Below, piece by piece: positions 1 through 11,259 of a DNA stretch of 64,000 nucleotides (position 1 is its first letter; every line of letters begins with the position of its first letter). The notes beneath the pieces were generated by a model. That model made no database searches and had not been told where the DNA came from. It worked only from the letters and a program-made list of their open reading frames with translations. The stretch lies in contig JAUCBJ010002317.1 of assembly GCA_032718475.1 (NCBI GenBank), positions 1 through 64,000 on the forward strand. The letters are read 5' to 3'. The DNA is from Nemertoderma westbladi. Taxonomy: Eukaryota > Xenacoelomorpha > Nemertodermatida > Nemertodermatidae. Both the position numbers and the translations under genes were made by a program.

Positions 1-813
1 CACTCTACTCTACAACCCAGGCAGTATCAACAAAACATTAACTGGTTTAGCTAGCTATTACAGTCTCAGCTGAATAACTTTTCCCAATGCATCCTTGCTA
101 TGTTAATTAATTGGCGTGCAAGCTAAATGACTGTTAGTTACACAGTGTGTTGGCTACTATTGATAGTACTGTGCTCTCTAGCTCTCATCTAATTATTGTT
201 TTATTTTAAAATCTTTGTGCCAACATTAATACTGTGGAAGCTGTATGTTGATAAGGCTGAATGTTTACTCAGCCTCATAATGATTCTCCATAATGCTAAC
301 ATTATAGTTTGAAATATAAAAATCTGTTATAATAATAATATAATTGTTGTATTTAATTAATATCGTTGTGGCTTACATTGAACAGTGTAAATTGTTAATC
401 GCGGTTTACATTAAAACATCTCAACTTGTTTTATTTATTACAAACATAAGAACGAATTTGTCTTATCACTTCTTGTGCGCGATTGTATATTGAATTCATG
501 ACAACTGCTGTTATTATTATTAATCAATTGACACTTCGACTCCTCTCTGACAGCTCTATCGCTACGATGATAAGTTGACATAATGTAACAAAATTACATA
601 CATCATTGCTTGCAAACGTCACTTTTCAGCGTTAAAGACCCTTGTTTATTTATTTATGTAAACCTCCCTCGCTGCGCTCGCTCGGTACATAAATAAACCG
701 GGTCATAACGCTGTAAAGTGCTACTTTGCACACAATGATGTAAATAGTGTTTTTTACTTGACTCGTACTGTCTCCCACAACTTGCTTCACGGGCCGCTAA
801 GGCCCGTCTCTAG
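1..813 (+). mobile_element. Helentron-like element F, 3' part (5' end outside window)
   Basis: Bases 1-330 are recognisably similar to 40500-40830, the interior of the inverted type B element, in the same orientation. Shared blocks include the text around the palindrome-like word cagctgaataac, the tract acacagtgtgttgg, and the run of words around actcagcctcat. The right end has the family layout: subterminal AACTTGCTT (about 780-787), a 7-bp stem ACGGGCC/GGCCCGT (789-795 and 801-807) and CTAG at 810-813, followed by T. The copy is older and more diverged than those in the 34-kb array. It combines a B-like subterminal repeat with an A-like hairpin. No protein-coding sequence is seen. Assignment to the Helitron/Helentron superfamily rests on end architecture only. 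Confidence 0.62.
600..741. repeat. Foldback MITE-like palindrome
   Basis: An imperfect inverted repeat. The left arm, starting acatcattg at 600, pairs with the right arm, ending caatgatgt at 741. The inner arms share aaagtg, agcgtta and the tttatttatgta/tacataaataaa stretch. The loop carries a cctcgctgcgctcgctcgg-type core. It lies inside element F. A similar core sits in the 26383-26515 palindrome. Non-coding; no clear target-site duplication. Confidence 0.6.
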
Positions 814-2240
814 TTATCTAATACAGAAAGACCCCTCAGAAGAATAAACTGCTCTTTTGGGCCGTTTCTCCAGTTGCGGATATGGATAACATTTCACACA
901 TCATCGCAGTAATTGTGATTATTATTGGTTTGCCAAGGCGAATGTGTATTACATTAGATGGGAGGGAGTTTTTTGGTTGATGCAAGTCATTATTGGTTTG
1001 CTTCTTCCAATCCCATATGTTTCTTGGAGTCTGTGTAAGACAGGTTCGTTTAAAGCCATCTTGATGGCGTTCTAGTACGAAAATGAATATATTATGTCCC
1101 TCTGTAGGAAGAATAGGAGGTATATAATGTATAACATACATTTATACATCTGTTCACTTTATGAAGGGATGAATATTCTTCATATGTCGGGTGATAATTT
1201 ACTGAGCGTAGGATAGCGTCCTACAGGAGTTAGGCCCGTTACCGGTACACCCGTTATATGTGATTACTTTCATTATCTAGCCTGTGTACTGTACCGGAGG
1301 CCTACATAGGTGACAGTTAGCCTACAGTTACCGGAATTTCGAACCGCTGTTTAATGATAAACGGGAATCGCGGTACAGGTAAGCAACACAATCTGCACAC
1401 CGTCATTTTTTTGTAACAATCTTTACTGTTTTTCAATTATAATGATAAGTACCGGTAGACCATCTAGAGCAAGGAATTTAATGGTTAGCATTTAATTTCT
1501 AATACATAAAATCCTTTATTTTAATTAATTATTTCCATTGTCTAATAAAATTACATAGCCTGCCCACTCAAAGTAGTAGTCCACAAATTGATAAGATTCC
1601 ATTTATCGCCTCCGCGGGAATGCGGTGTGAGGGACCTGTAAACAAAGTTGGGTCGTTCGAGTTTCAGGATTAATCTCGTCACATACTTGCATAAAACCCT
1701 CCTTTTCAATTATATTAGCTAATGTAGCCTCAGTAAAAATGTTACATTCACGAATATGATACATTTTATCGATTATTTTTCGGATATTATTTGATTTAAA
1801 TTTCAATACAGTGTCGAGGTGTTTGGCTGCCAATCACTGGCGCAACAAAGGGCCAAGGGCGTGGGAGATTTAGCCATAATATTATTGGTTATTCATTATT
1901 TATAGCTGTTGTAATCGCTTCTGGTGCTTCTTAGCAATACACACGTCCAACCCATTCGCAACAAATATAATTATTGAAAATCGTTAGGCCTACAGTAATA
2001 CATATAGGTTAAAATCCTGTCTGTGTTGCTTTTTCGTGTTAACGGAACTTGGGGACATGTTTTGCTGTCGGAATGTTTCAACGCTTCAGTATGCAGATTT
2101 ATACGTACAGTACGTACATGTACAGTTATTGGAAGTTTGGGTGAATGAGTCGCTTAATATTATTATATAATTTTGTTAAATACAACTTAGCTAAACGAGT
2201 AATTATGCACTCCTTTTTATCTAGGTGATTGGATTAAAAG
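814..2240. other. Intergenic, no gene recognised
   Basis: AT-rich DNA with stops in all frames. The longest frame (minus, 1603-1833, 76 codons) matches no family I recognise and shows no domain. The stretch contains the Helentron-like terminus listed at 1041-1075 and several ccggta/ggccta-rich words at 1220-1350, but no other supported feature. Confidence 0.5.
1041..1075 (+). mobile_element. Helentron-like 3' terminus E (solo end)
   Basis: The subterminal string caggttcgtttaaagcca is identical to that of element C at 7843-7860. It is followed by the stem GCCATC/GATGGC (1055-1060, 1063-1068) and CTAG at 1072-1075, then T. The outer part of the stem matches C, but the loop-proximal pairs differ and remain complementary. 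No matching 5' end was found upstream, so this is either a truncated copy or a copy with a decayed start. Confidence 0.5.
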
Positions 2241-2254
2241 TTAAAGTACATTCG

Positions 2255-2400
2255 GGTGAGCACAGTGGCTGTATATGATTGGAATTGAAAAGATTGGAGG
2301 TCATGATGATGTCGCAATCTTTTCTCTGAGCTGCTATCACAATAATTCTCAGAGACTTCCAACCTGAAGGACCCCAGTTCGATCCCCACACGACGTAAAT
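2255..2400 (+). repeat. Possible tRNA-derived SINE
   Basis: A box-A-like string gagcacagtggc (about 2258-2269) and a good box B, GTTCGATCCC (2377-2386), preceded by ctgaaggaccccA, resemble the tRNA-related heads of SINEs. The A-B distance (about 110 bp) is longer than in a tRNA, so the head would be rearranged or carry an insertion. No cloverleaf can be drawn, so this is not called a tRNA gene. Confidence 0.3.
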
Positions 2401-2908
2401 ACCATATTTGGTAAGCTGTGACCATCAAAAAATTAGTTTAAGTAAAATAATTATGCGACTGTGCAGTTGGCGGCTACTGAATAAGCGATGCTGGTTATTA
2501 ATAAATTAATTAATCGTTCCCCTTAATCAGCCAGATTAACTTACCCATAATTGCCCGGTAGTTAATTCCACCAACATACAGCTTACGAAGAGAATGATAA
2601 TACGGGATCGATTCATTGTGTCTGAAATGTTAGAAAATATTTGGCTATTAATGTAATAATGATATATGGCATCACAAATGGCTCAAAATCCAATATTTAT
2701 ACATTCAATCAGTATAGACATTCAATCAATTTTATTATTGAAATCAAGAACATAGAATACCCATTGAGAATATGGGGTGGGGTGCTGGGGGGACTACAGT
2801 AGACAATCATATTTGAAACCTCTTTAGGGGAAACTCAGAGAAAAACAGCTGTTTCGACCAAAAATTAAACTTATCGTTATTGTTTTGGTTAGAGTAATAT
2901 GCCACTGT

Positions 2909-3115
2909 GTTCAGAAATGGAGAAAATGAGAAAGCGCGTCACCGGGAAGTGGAAATGAAGTGGAAATAAAAAAGTGGAATAAATAGAAAGGAGAATGTCA
3001 GGGGAGAGTGGCTGAACCTATTAGCGCTACTGAAGAGGCCTGATAGGTCGAAACGTACACATAGCGCTAGTTCAAAGCCCGGTGACGCGCTTTCTCATTT
3101 TTTCCATTTCTGAAC
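2909..3115. mobile_element. MITE-like element with 38-bp terminal inverted repeats
   Basis: The left arm 2909-2946 and right arm 3078-3115 are reverse complements over 38 bp with one mismatch. They begin gttcagaaatgg and end ccatttctgaac. The 131-bp interior is non-coding and holds a second, nested inverted repeat built on tagcgcta, described separately as a hammerhead-like motif. No obvious target-site duplication. The near-perfect arms suggest a fairly young insertion or recent conversion between arms. Confidence 0.7.
3022..3069 (+). ncRNA. Hammerhead-ribozyme-like motif (probably not active as written)
   Basis: The order of elements fits a hammerhead core. There is a stem-I strand TAGCGCTA (3022-3029), a CUGANGA box CTGAAGA (3030-3036), a stem II of five pairs GGCCT/AGGTC with loop gat, then GAAA (3050-3053), and the returning stem-I strand TAGCGCTA (3062-3069). 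Hammerheads of this compact kind are known from Penelope-like elements. Against activity, the stem III segment cgtacaca does not pair, and the position expected to be U before the cleavage site is C. I read it as a decayed relative or a look-alike. Confidence 0.3.
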
Positions 3116-5330
3116 AACTTGTTATAATATCATTCATTAAAGTTGCATTAACAGCTCAACCACAATTCATTTATTTAAAGTGTTTAACTAACTCCTTTAA
3201 TTCTTAATTATTATTATTTTTTAATTATTAATTTTAATTAACTCCGATCAGTTGAGATGTGAGTTGCATCAGCAGCCCTCCTCTCGTCTACATACCATAC
3301 CTCACTTGTATGTACTTGTGAGATGAAGTGGCGCTTTTTTTCGGACCTTCGTCCTATTTGGAACTTCATCCCATTCTGATATTGGATTGATAATAAATTG
3401 TTATTTTCCGCTGAAGGTAGAAGCATAAGGTCACCAGTAATCTATTGTGTTGGGGTAAACACTTCCTACATGTAAGCAGTCCATTTAGTTGTCTATAGAC
3501 GCATTCTGGGGAAAGTGGTTACAAACCTCGTTATTTTAGTCAAGTAATTGATTAAAGCATGCTAAGGATGGCATGAAGTGATATGAACACTTCCTGTATT
3601 TCCCTAGAGGTTTCCCTCTCAGACGATCCTTGAGGCTAATGAATGTGACTGTACGAACTTCGTTAACGTTTTCTTGTACGCAGATTAGCAATTCTTTGCG
3701 CGAAATCTCGTTCATAATTAAACCAATGCAATGATGACTTACCTTACTGAATTATACCGCCAGTGATTTTAATAATCACGTTGAAGTACTTACTTCTTTG
3801 AAATAAAATCTCCATATAACAACAATATAAAGATGTTACTCTAACCAGTAACACTGATTGATGAAAATAGGAGATCAGGTTTAAAGCCTTGGTCGTAAAT
3901 CAACAAATTTAATCAACGATCTACTAACACTACAGTAGTAAGTCGAGTCGAGTAATACAGTTAGTTTTACCTTTCTATTTTAAGATTTTTGGTGAGCTTT
4001 GCACTCAAGGGCCAACATAGCTAAGATAATTATATTCCTTGTTCCATTCTAACGTGTGCTTTTTATGGTCTAGGCTCTACGCTAAGTTCAAGTCTACTTT
4101 ACAAATTGATAGATTTTTGGGATGTCGTAAACTGCTGACCGACAACGCAATTTTGATTCCGTCCGCCTTTCAGAATGGTTGAAGGGTCAGGCATAACCAG
4201 GAGGTCATGTTTATGACACCACCTAGACGCCTAAGCCCAAAGGCATCTTTTAATACAGGCCACGCAGCCGAGATTTAGGGTAAATTAGCGTAGGCTGAAG
4301 CGTAGGTAGGCCTATTATAAAGGACGCATTGCCTAAGCCCAACCAATAATTATATATGGCGATTTCCAGATAGAACATGCGGACAAATGGAATTCAATGC
4401 AAGAGTTTCTTTAGGACATCGGGCGTCCTTCATCGTCAATCGACATGGCTACGGTATTGATAAAACGATGGGAGCGAAATAAATGGAATATCGACTTCAA
4501 GCTCTGTGATATATATAATGTATATACAAAGGCTAATTTAGTTTAGAGTAGAGTGGGTTGTGTTACTAGTTCTTAATTTTCTGATTATGATTTCTATTGA
4601 AAAACTTAAGACAAGTTTCGAGGTATTTTTTTCCTTAAGTGTCAGCTGTAATTTGTAAACTGATACACGGTGTATTGGATTCCATAGGTCATGGTGTGTA
4701 GGATTACAAGCTATTTGAATCCTAACCGTGTGACCGGCGTGTTTATGGGGATACCGGATATTCCCCAGTCCACCGGTCGTCGCTCGTAAATTACTGCTGC
4801 ATAGTTACATCCCTTACATCGTTAACCCGATCGCATAATGAAAGCCGAGAATGTGTAATACAAATCTATTTGTATGGTAAGATTAGTGTGCAGCTTATAA
4901 TTTTGATTATATTATCCATTTTCTTTCATTGTTCTACTGGATATAAATGATTTGCTTATGAACTAGTGTTCTTACTCATAAACATGGAACAAGAAATAAT
5001 TATTTTAAATACCAATATTTAAAACGAATTTGCATTATAATTAATGCCTTTAAAACATCTTAACTTCTATAGATTAATTAGTAAACTACATATCAGCTGC
5101 ACCACCGGCATGCATCGCCGGCAGGCTCTGCCACTACCACGGATCGCTATCAGGCAAGTATCATTAGCATGTGTGCTTGATTTCTGCTACCTATGATCAT
5201 GGATCCGAAAGTCAGGTGAAGACCTTCGAATCGAATGATATTGCCACCCAAATCATAAACTTGCTTGCAAGACATTCATTGTCTAACATGCGTGAAATAT
5301 TATAAGACGTGATAGGAAGCACAGCTACAC
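3116..5330. other. Intergenic, no gene recognised
   Basis: AT-rich, short frames only. No repeats long enough to call, no splice-bounded coding block and no RNA gene seen. Confidence 0.5.
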
Positions 5331-6860
5331 AGCTTAAACAAACGTATGCAGTGCGTCCTGCAACGGATCGTCATCACAGCACAGCATGATGACTTGCAAA
5401 TTGCTCTTCAAACAATTTCATGCAAATTGTAAACAGCATTGCAAGTTATTGCATTGCATGGCAAGACCAGTTATGGCACCTGCTTGACAAGCAACAACGC
5501 AGCATGGCATGTTATAGGTCGATACGTCCTGCCGTATCACATGTCGACCTTGGTATGCAATAGGATGTAATAAAGTAACATGGTATAGTCGGCATGGTAC
5601 ATAACTGTAATTCATCGGTGTGTATTATAACCTGTGATAAGGTCGCATTACATGGACAATCGCCCGTGTATTGCGGGTGCATGGATGGCATGGCTTTTAA
5701 TTTTGTTGAAATAGATCTGAATTTGAAGAGATTGATTACAAACCAGCTGGCTGTACTGGCTGTACCGACTGGCTACTGGCGTTTCAAGTGTTTATGTCCG
5801 GTAATTGATGCTAGGATCTAATGAAATCTGTTCACCGAGTGTAACAATCAGTAGACAACAGGAAGGCCGGTATGGCTACACTAGGGCATCGATCTACGAT
5901 AGGGCATGGCAATATCACAACGGGTCAGCACGGCATTTCATGCCATGTTGTAGAAAGTCATTATATTTCATGGCACAGGAAGACATAAGACCATAGAGCA
6001 TTGCACATCATTGCTTGTCCAGCAAATGTGGTATGATATTGCAAAAAAGTGGTATGATATTGCGAGCACTGCGCTGTGCATTCATTGGCCAGCCTCTTAT
6101 TGCAGAGAAACCCCATATTTTCGGGTTGGTTCAAAGGGTAGAGAGAGTCAGTCAAAGGATTGAAGGAGTCAAAGGGTCGGAAGAGTGAAAGAGACGAAAA
6201 GGAAGTGCGAAAGGTTTTGGAAGATTCGTAAAGAAACATTTTTTATTTTATTATTATACTCCATTCCCACAATTGGTAACAACATAGTTTATTATTTTGG
6301 TTAGAAAAATAATAATATGTTATTGTTTGTCAGTGTTGTTTGTCCTTTTCGACCTTTTTACTCATATTTCGGACCTTTGACTTATTCGGCACTTTTTCCT
6401 GAATCAATATTATGGACATATCATGGTATTATATTCTTGAGCTATGTAGACAATCAAAGCCATCACATCATTTCCATGATAATTCATAGCAACAGGCGTG
6501 ACAACTCATATGCAATGCACGTCATGGCATGATAGAACACAACATAAACATGGTATTCGAAGATATTAATCCGTTGTCTTTAATTCGTATCTATGGTTAC
6601 AGAAGTTCCATTTACATAAGTGATTTAAAAGGGTTAATCATAGAGCTCATCATTTCTGCCATTAACCTTGTAATAATAATAATAATATTGATGATTTATA
6701 TAGCCCTTTTCTTTATTATTATTTAGTTATTACAGTTTTGGTTAGAAACACTGTCTTTGTAACCGCCCCTTTCATAACCGCCCAATTCAGACAATAGGAA
6801 AAGTAACAAAAAAAATACTCTTAACAGTTTTTGTGTGAAACCTCCCCACTTACTCGTATT
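5331..6860. other. Intergenic, catgg/tgcaatg-rich, with a weak inverted repeat
   Basis: The stretch is unusually rich in catgg, gcaatgc and related words, and has a short duplicated piece gtggtatgatattgc (about 6029-6065). Part of 6130-6240 (gtcaaagggtcgg, gacgaaaagga) is loosely reverse-complementary to 6340-6410, suggesting an old foldback element. A trinucleotide aat run lies near 6672-6692. Open frames are under 100 codons and carry no recognised motif. Confidence 0.4.
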
Positions 6861-6890
6861 GTAACTGGTGCCTACACTACACCCAGTATT
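6861..6890 (+). repeat. Isolated copy of the 27-bp satellite unit
   Basis: cctacactacacccagtatt (6871-6890) matches the core of the 8130-11259 satellite exactly, with a variant start gtaactggtg. It lies about 1.24 kb before the array and is separated from it by Helentron-like element C and ccctgac-type repeats. Confidence 0.8.
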
Positions 6891-6919
6891 GTACAGGGGT
6901 TGGAACTCTATTTCAGTTT

Positions 6920-7007
6920 CTATTTTCCCTGACTGCCCCTGACATTTCCCTGACTTTTTGAAAAAATTCCCTGACTGAACTTTACATTTGATTTCTACCA
7001 ATATTTA
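6920..7007 (+). repeat. ccctgac-rich dispersed repeat, left block
   Basis: Repeated ttccctgact words (6934-6978) match the style of 8008-8120. The two blocks flank element C and both lie next to copies of the 27-bp unit. This suggests one ancestral repeat opened up by the insertion of C, or two copies of the same composite. Confidence 0.45.
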
Positions 7008-7877
7008 TTATAACGAACCTGCCTATTAATAGGCCAGGGTAGTTCTTGTCAAGAGTTGAGCCGTTCAAAAACACGATGTGTTGGGTTGGTTGTGTGTGTG
7101 TGTATGTATAACCATCCAATATCTCAAAAACTCAAGCAGGTACGCAACAATTTTAATAACAAACTCTACATAAATTTTGGTTGCGCACAAGACTGTATAT
7201 TTTTGTGGCGTTTCGATCACGGGGTCACTGAAAAATAGCGGTTTTGAAAATTCGAATCGAAAACAGTCGAATTTCACCGATTTCAACTCGTCGAGTATGC
7301 ACCAACGTTTTTATTTGGGCTATTCAGTCATGTGAGCAACATATTTGAGCCTTAGAATCTTTTCAAATATCGCCACTCTCGCACAGAACGTCGCCAAAAT
7401 TCGTCTAAAAGAGTATATTATTGGTTGCAGAATAATATGATTCAACTAGAAAAGCCAGTAAGCTGGCTATAAGGAGACCGTCCATAGACAAACGTAGTGT
7501 TAGTTGTGTCCCTCCTTATTTATTATCATCAACCTAAAATACATTTGAACGGCCCAGTACTTACAATGATATTCCCAAAGAATTCACTGGGAAGAGCTAT
7601 TCAGATGGGGGGTAATACATTATACAAACTTACAGTTGATGTTTGATTACTGTCTGGGATTGAGTGAGAGAGTAATAAATTTGGCAAGTAATATACTTCT
7701 GTGCAGTTTGGGCCTATCCATTCAATAAATAGTAGTAGCTTACTAGGCCCTCATGAGTACCAGCAGCTGGTGTTTCTATCGTTGAGTTGATGGCAATTTT
7801 CGTGTTTTCGTTTTCGCTCACTCAGGGTACTGGTTTGAGGGGCAGGTTCGTTTAAAGCCAGCTTCCTGGCTTTCTAG
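7008..7877 (+). mobile_element. Helentron-like non-autonomous element C (870 bp)
   Basis: The 5' end reads TTATAACGAACCTGCC (7008-7023) followed by a hairpin cct-gcct-attaat-aggc-c-agg. The 3' end has the inverse GGCAGGTTCGTTTA (7841-7854), then the stem AAAGCCAG/CTGGCTTT around loop cttc, then CTAG (7874-7877) and T. The inverted repeat is asymmetric: terminal on the left, followed by an extra hairpin on the right. This is the layout known for Helitron2/Helentron elements and their DINE-1/HINE derivatives. There is no Rep/helicase coding. The interior includes a (gt)n run near 7091-7104 and an inverted fragment of another element (D). Confidence 0.62.
7446..7790 (-). mobile_element. Helentron-like fragment D, minus orientation, nested in C
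   Basis: Read on the minus strand, the 3' end is GGTCTCCTTAT (about 7469-7479), stem AGCCAG/CTGGCT (7453-7458, 7463-7468) and CTAG (7446-7449). The body at 7640-7790 is similar to the common body of the big array: gattactgtctgggattgag resembles gcttactgtctgagttgtag at 35430, and the gagtaccagcagctggtgtt region matches gagtgccagctggtgttt. The 5' end is not identifiable. It is evidence that the array family already had diverged relatives here. Confidence 0.5.
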
Positions 7878-8007
7878 TTGAATAATATATAAAGAATTCT
7901 GAATTTATATTTATATTTAGCGACGTGAGGAAATGAAATGGCGAGCCAAACAAGCTGAAGTTTTTTACACATTTTCTCATATGACATATATCCTGGATAT
8001 ATATCAC

Positions 8008-8128
8008 ATTCCCTGACTCTTCCCTGATTTGTCCATTTTTTTCTAGGATTCCCTGACGTTTCAAGAAAAAATTTTATTCCCTGACTTTTCCAGGTATTCC
8101 AAGTATTCCAGGTGAGTGGCAACCCTGT
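8008..8128 (+). repeat. ccctgac/ttccagg dispersed repeat, right block
   Basis: A series of ttccctgac and attccaggt words leads directly into the first 27-bp satellite unit at 8130. Non-coding; same character as 6920-7007. Confidence 0.45.
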
Positions 8129-8129
8129 T

Positions 8130-11100
8130 GTAACCGCCTACACTACACCCAGTATTGTAAGCGCCTACACTACACCCAGTATTGTAACCGCCTACACTAC
8201 ACCCAGTATTGTAACCGCCTACACTACACCCAGTATTGTAACCGCCTACACTACACCCAGTATTGTAACCGCCTACACTACACCCAGTATTGTAACCGCC
8301 TACACTACACCCAGTATTGTAACCGGCTACACTACACCCAGTATTGTAACCGCCTACACTACACCCAGTATTGTAACCGCCTACACTGCACCCAGTATTG
8401 TAACCGCCTTCACTACACCCAGTATTGTAACCGTCTACACTACACCCAGTATTGTAACCGTCTACACTACACCCAGTATTGTAAGCGCCTACACTACACC
8501 CAGTATTGTAACCGCCTACACTACACCCAGTATTGTAACCGCCTACACTACACCCAGTATTGTAACCGCCTACACTACACCCAGTATTGTAACCGCCTAC
8601 ACTACACCCAGTATTGTAACCGGCTACACTACACCCAGTATTGTAACCGCCTTCACTACACCCAGTATTGTAACCGTCTACACTACACCCAGTATTGTAA
8701 CCGCCTACACTACACCCAGTATTGTAACCGCCTACACTACACCCAGTATTGTAACCGCCTACACTACACCCAGTATTGTAACCGCCTACACTACACCCAG
8801 TATTGTAACCGCCTACACTACACCCAGTATTGTAACCGCCTACACTACACCCAGTATTGTAACCGCCTACACTACACCCAGTATTGTAACCGCCTACACT
8901 ACACCCAGTATTGTAACCGGCTACACTACACCCAGTATTGTAACCGCCTACACTACACCCAGTATTGTAACCGCCTACACTGCACCCAGTATTGTAACCG
9001 CCTTCACTACACCCAGTATTGTAACCGCCTACACTACACCCAGTATTGTAACCGCCTACACTACACCCAGTATTGTAACCGCCTACACTACACCCAGTAT
9101 TGTAACCGCCTACACTACACCCAGTATTGTAACCGCCTACACTACACCCAGTATTGTAACCGCCTACACTACACCCAGTATTGTAACCGCCTACACTACA
9201 CCCAGTATTGTAACCGGCTACACTACACCCAGTATTGTAACCGCCTACACTGCACCCAGTATTGTAACCGCCTTCACTACACCCAGTATTGTAACCGCCT
9301 TCACTACACCCAGTATTGTAACCGCCTACACTACACCCAGTATTGTAACCGCCTACACTACACCCAGTATTGTAACCGCCTACACTACACCCAGTATTGT
9401 AACCGCCTACACTACACCCAGTATTGTAACCGCCTACACTACACCCAGTATTGTAACCGGCTACACTACACCCAGTATTGTAACCGCCTACACTACACCC
9501 AGTATTGTAACCGCCTACACTACACCCAGTATTGTAACCGCCTACACTACACCCAGTATTGTAACCGCCTACACTACACCCAGTATTGTAACCGCCTACA
9601 CTACACCCAGTATTGTAACCGGCTACACTACACCCAGTATTGTAACCGCCTACACTACACCCAGTATTGTAACCGCCTACACTGCACCCAGTATTGAAAC
9701 CGCCTACACTACACCCAGTATTGTAACCGCCTACACTACACCCAGTATTGTAACCGCCTTCACTACACCCAGTATTGTAACCGCCTACACTACACCCAGT
9801 GTTGTAACCGCCTACACTACACCCAGTATTGTAACCGCCTACACTACACCCAGTATTGTAACCGCCTGCACTACACCCAGTATTGTAACCGCCTACACTA
9901 CACCCAGTATTGTAACCGCCTACACTACACCCAGTATTGTAACCGCCTACACTACACCCAGTATTGTAACCGCCTACACTACACCCAGTATTGTAACCGC
10001 CTACACTACACCCAGTATTGTAACCGCCTACACTACACCCAGTATTGTAACCGCCTACACTACATCCAGTATTGTAACCGCCTACACTACACCCAGTATT
10101 GTAACGCCTACACTACACCCAGTATTGTAACCGCCTACACTACACCCAGTATTGTAACCGCCTACACTACACCCAGTATTGTAACCGGATACACTACACC
10201 CAGTATTGTAACCGCCTACACTACACCCAGTGGTGTAACCGCCTACACTGCACCCAGTATTGAAACCGCCTACACTACACCCAGTATTGTAACCGCCTAC
10301 ACTACACCCAGTATTGTAACCGCCTACACTACACCCAGTGTTGTAACCGCCTACACTACACCCAGTATTGTAACCGGCTACACTACACCCAGTATTGTAA
10401 CCGCCTACACTACACCCAGTATTGTAACCGCCTACACTACAACCAGTATAGTAACCGGCTACACTACACCCAGTATTGTAACCGCCTACACTACACCCAG
10501 TATTGTAACCGCCTACACTACACCCAGTATTGTAACCGCCTACACTACACCCAGTATTGTAACCGCCTACACTACACCCAGTATTGTAACCGCCTACACT
10601 ACACCCAGTATTGTAACCGCCTACACTACACCCAGTATTGTAACCGCCTACACTACACCCAGTATTGTAACCGCCTACACTACACCCAGTATTGTAACCG
10701 CCTACACTACACCCAGTATTGTAACCGCCTACACTACACCCAGTATTGTAACCGCCTACACTACACCCAGTATTGTAACCGCCTACACTACACCCAGTAT
10801 TGTAACCGCCTACACTACACCCAGTATTGTAACCGCCTACACTACACCCAGTATTGTAACCGCCTACACTACACCCAGTATTGTAACCGCCTACACTACT
10901 CCCAGAATTGTAACCGCCTACACTACACCCAGTATTGTAACCGCCTACACTACATCCAGTATTGTAACCGCCTACACTACACCCAGTATTGTAACCGCCT
11001 ACACTACTCCCAGTATTGTAACCGCCTACACTACCAGTATTGTAACCGCCTACACTACACCCAGTATTGTAACCGCCTACACTACACCCAGTATTGTAAC

Positions 11101-11259
11101 CGGCTACACTACACCCAGTATTGTAACCGCCTACACTACACCCAGTATTGTAACCGCCTACACTACACCCAGTATTGTAACCGCCTACACTACACCCAGT
11201 ATTGTAACCGCCTACACTACACCCAGTATTGTTATTGTAACCGCCTACACTACACCCAT
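8130..11259 (+). repeat. 27-bp minisatellite/satellite array, about 116 copies
   Basis: The unit begins gtaaccgcctacactacacc and ends cagtatt. Copies are nearly identical, with recurring single-base variants: ggctac, cctTcac, actGcac, gtctac and gaaacc. Variants recur in blocks, which indicates unequal exchange. Because 27 is divisible by 3 and the unit lacks stops in one frame, an artefactual 672-codon frame (8112-10130) runs through it. That frame ends where one unit loses a base near 10104. Later units carry indels (near 11034 and 11231). There is no start context, signal or non-repeat domain, so I do not call a protein. Confidence 0.95.

Noticed and set aside
1603-1833. 76-codon minus-strand gene
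   Set aside because: No recognisable domain, no splice or promoter context, and the length is expected by chance in this much sequence.
2255-2400. tRNA gene
   Set aside because: There is a good box B but no cloverleaf, and the A-B distance is too long; kept only as a weak SINE call.
8112-10130. 672-codon repeat protein from the 27-bp array
   Set aside because: The frame is produced by a 27-bp period without stops and ends at a one-base indel in an otherwise continuing array. There is no non-repeat domain or gene context.
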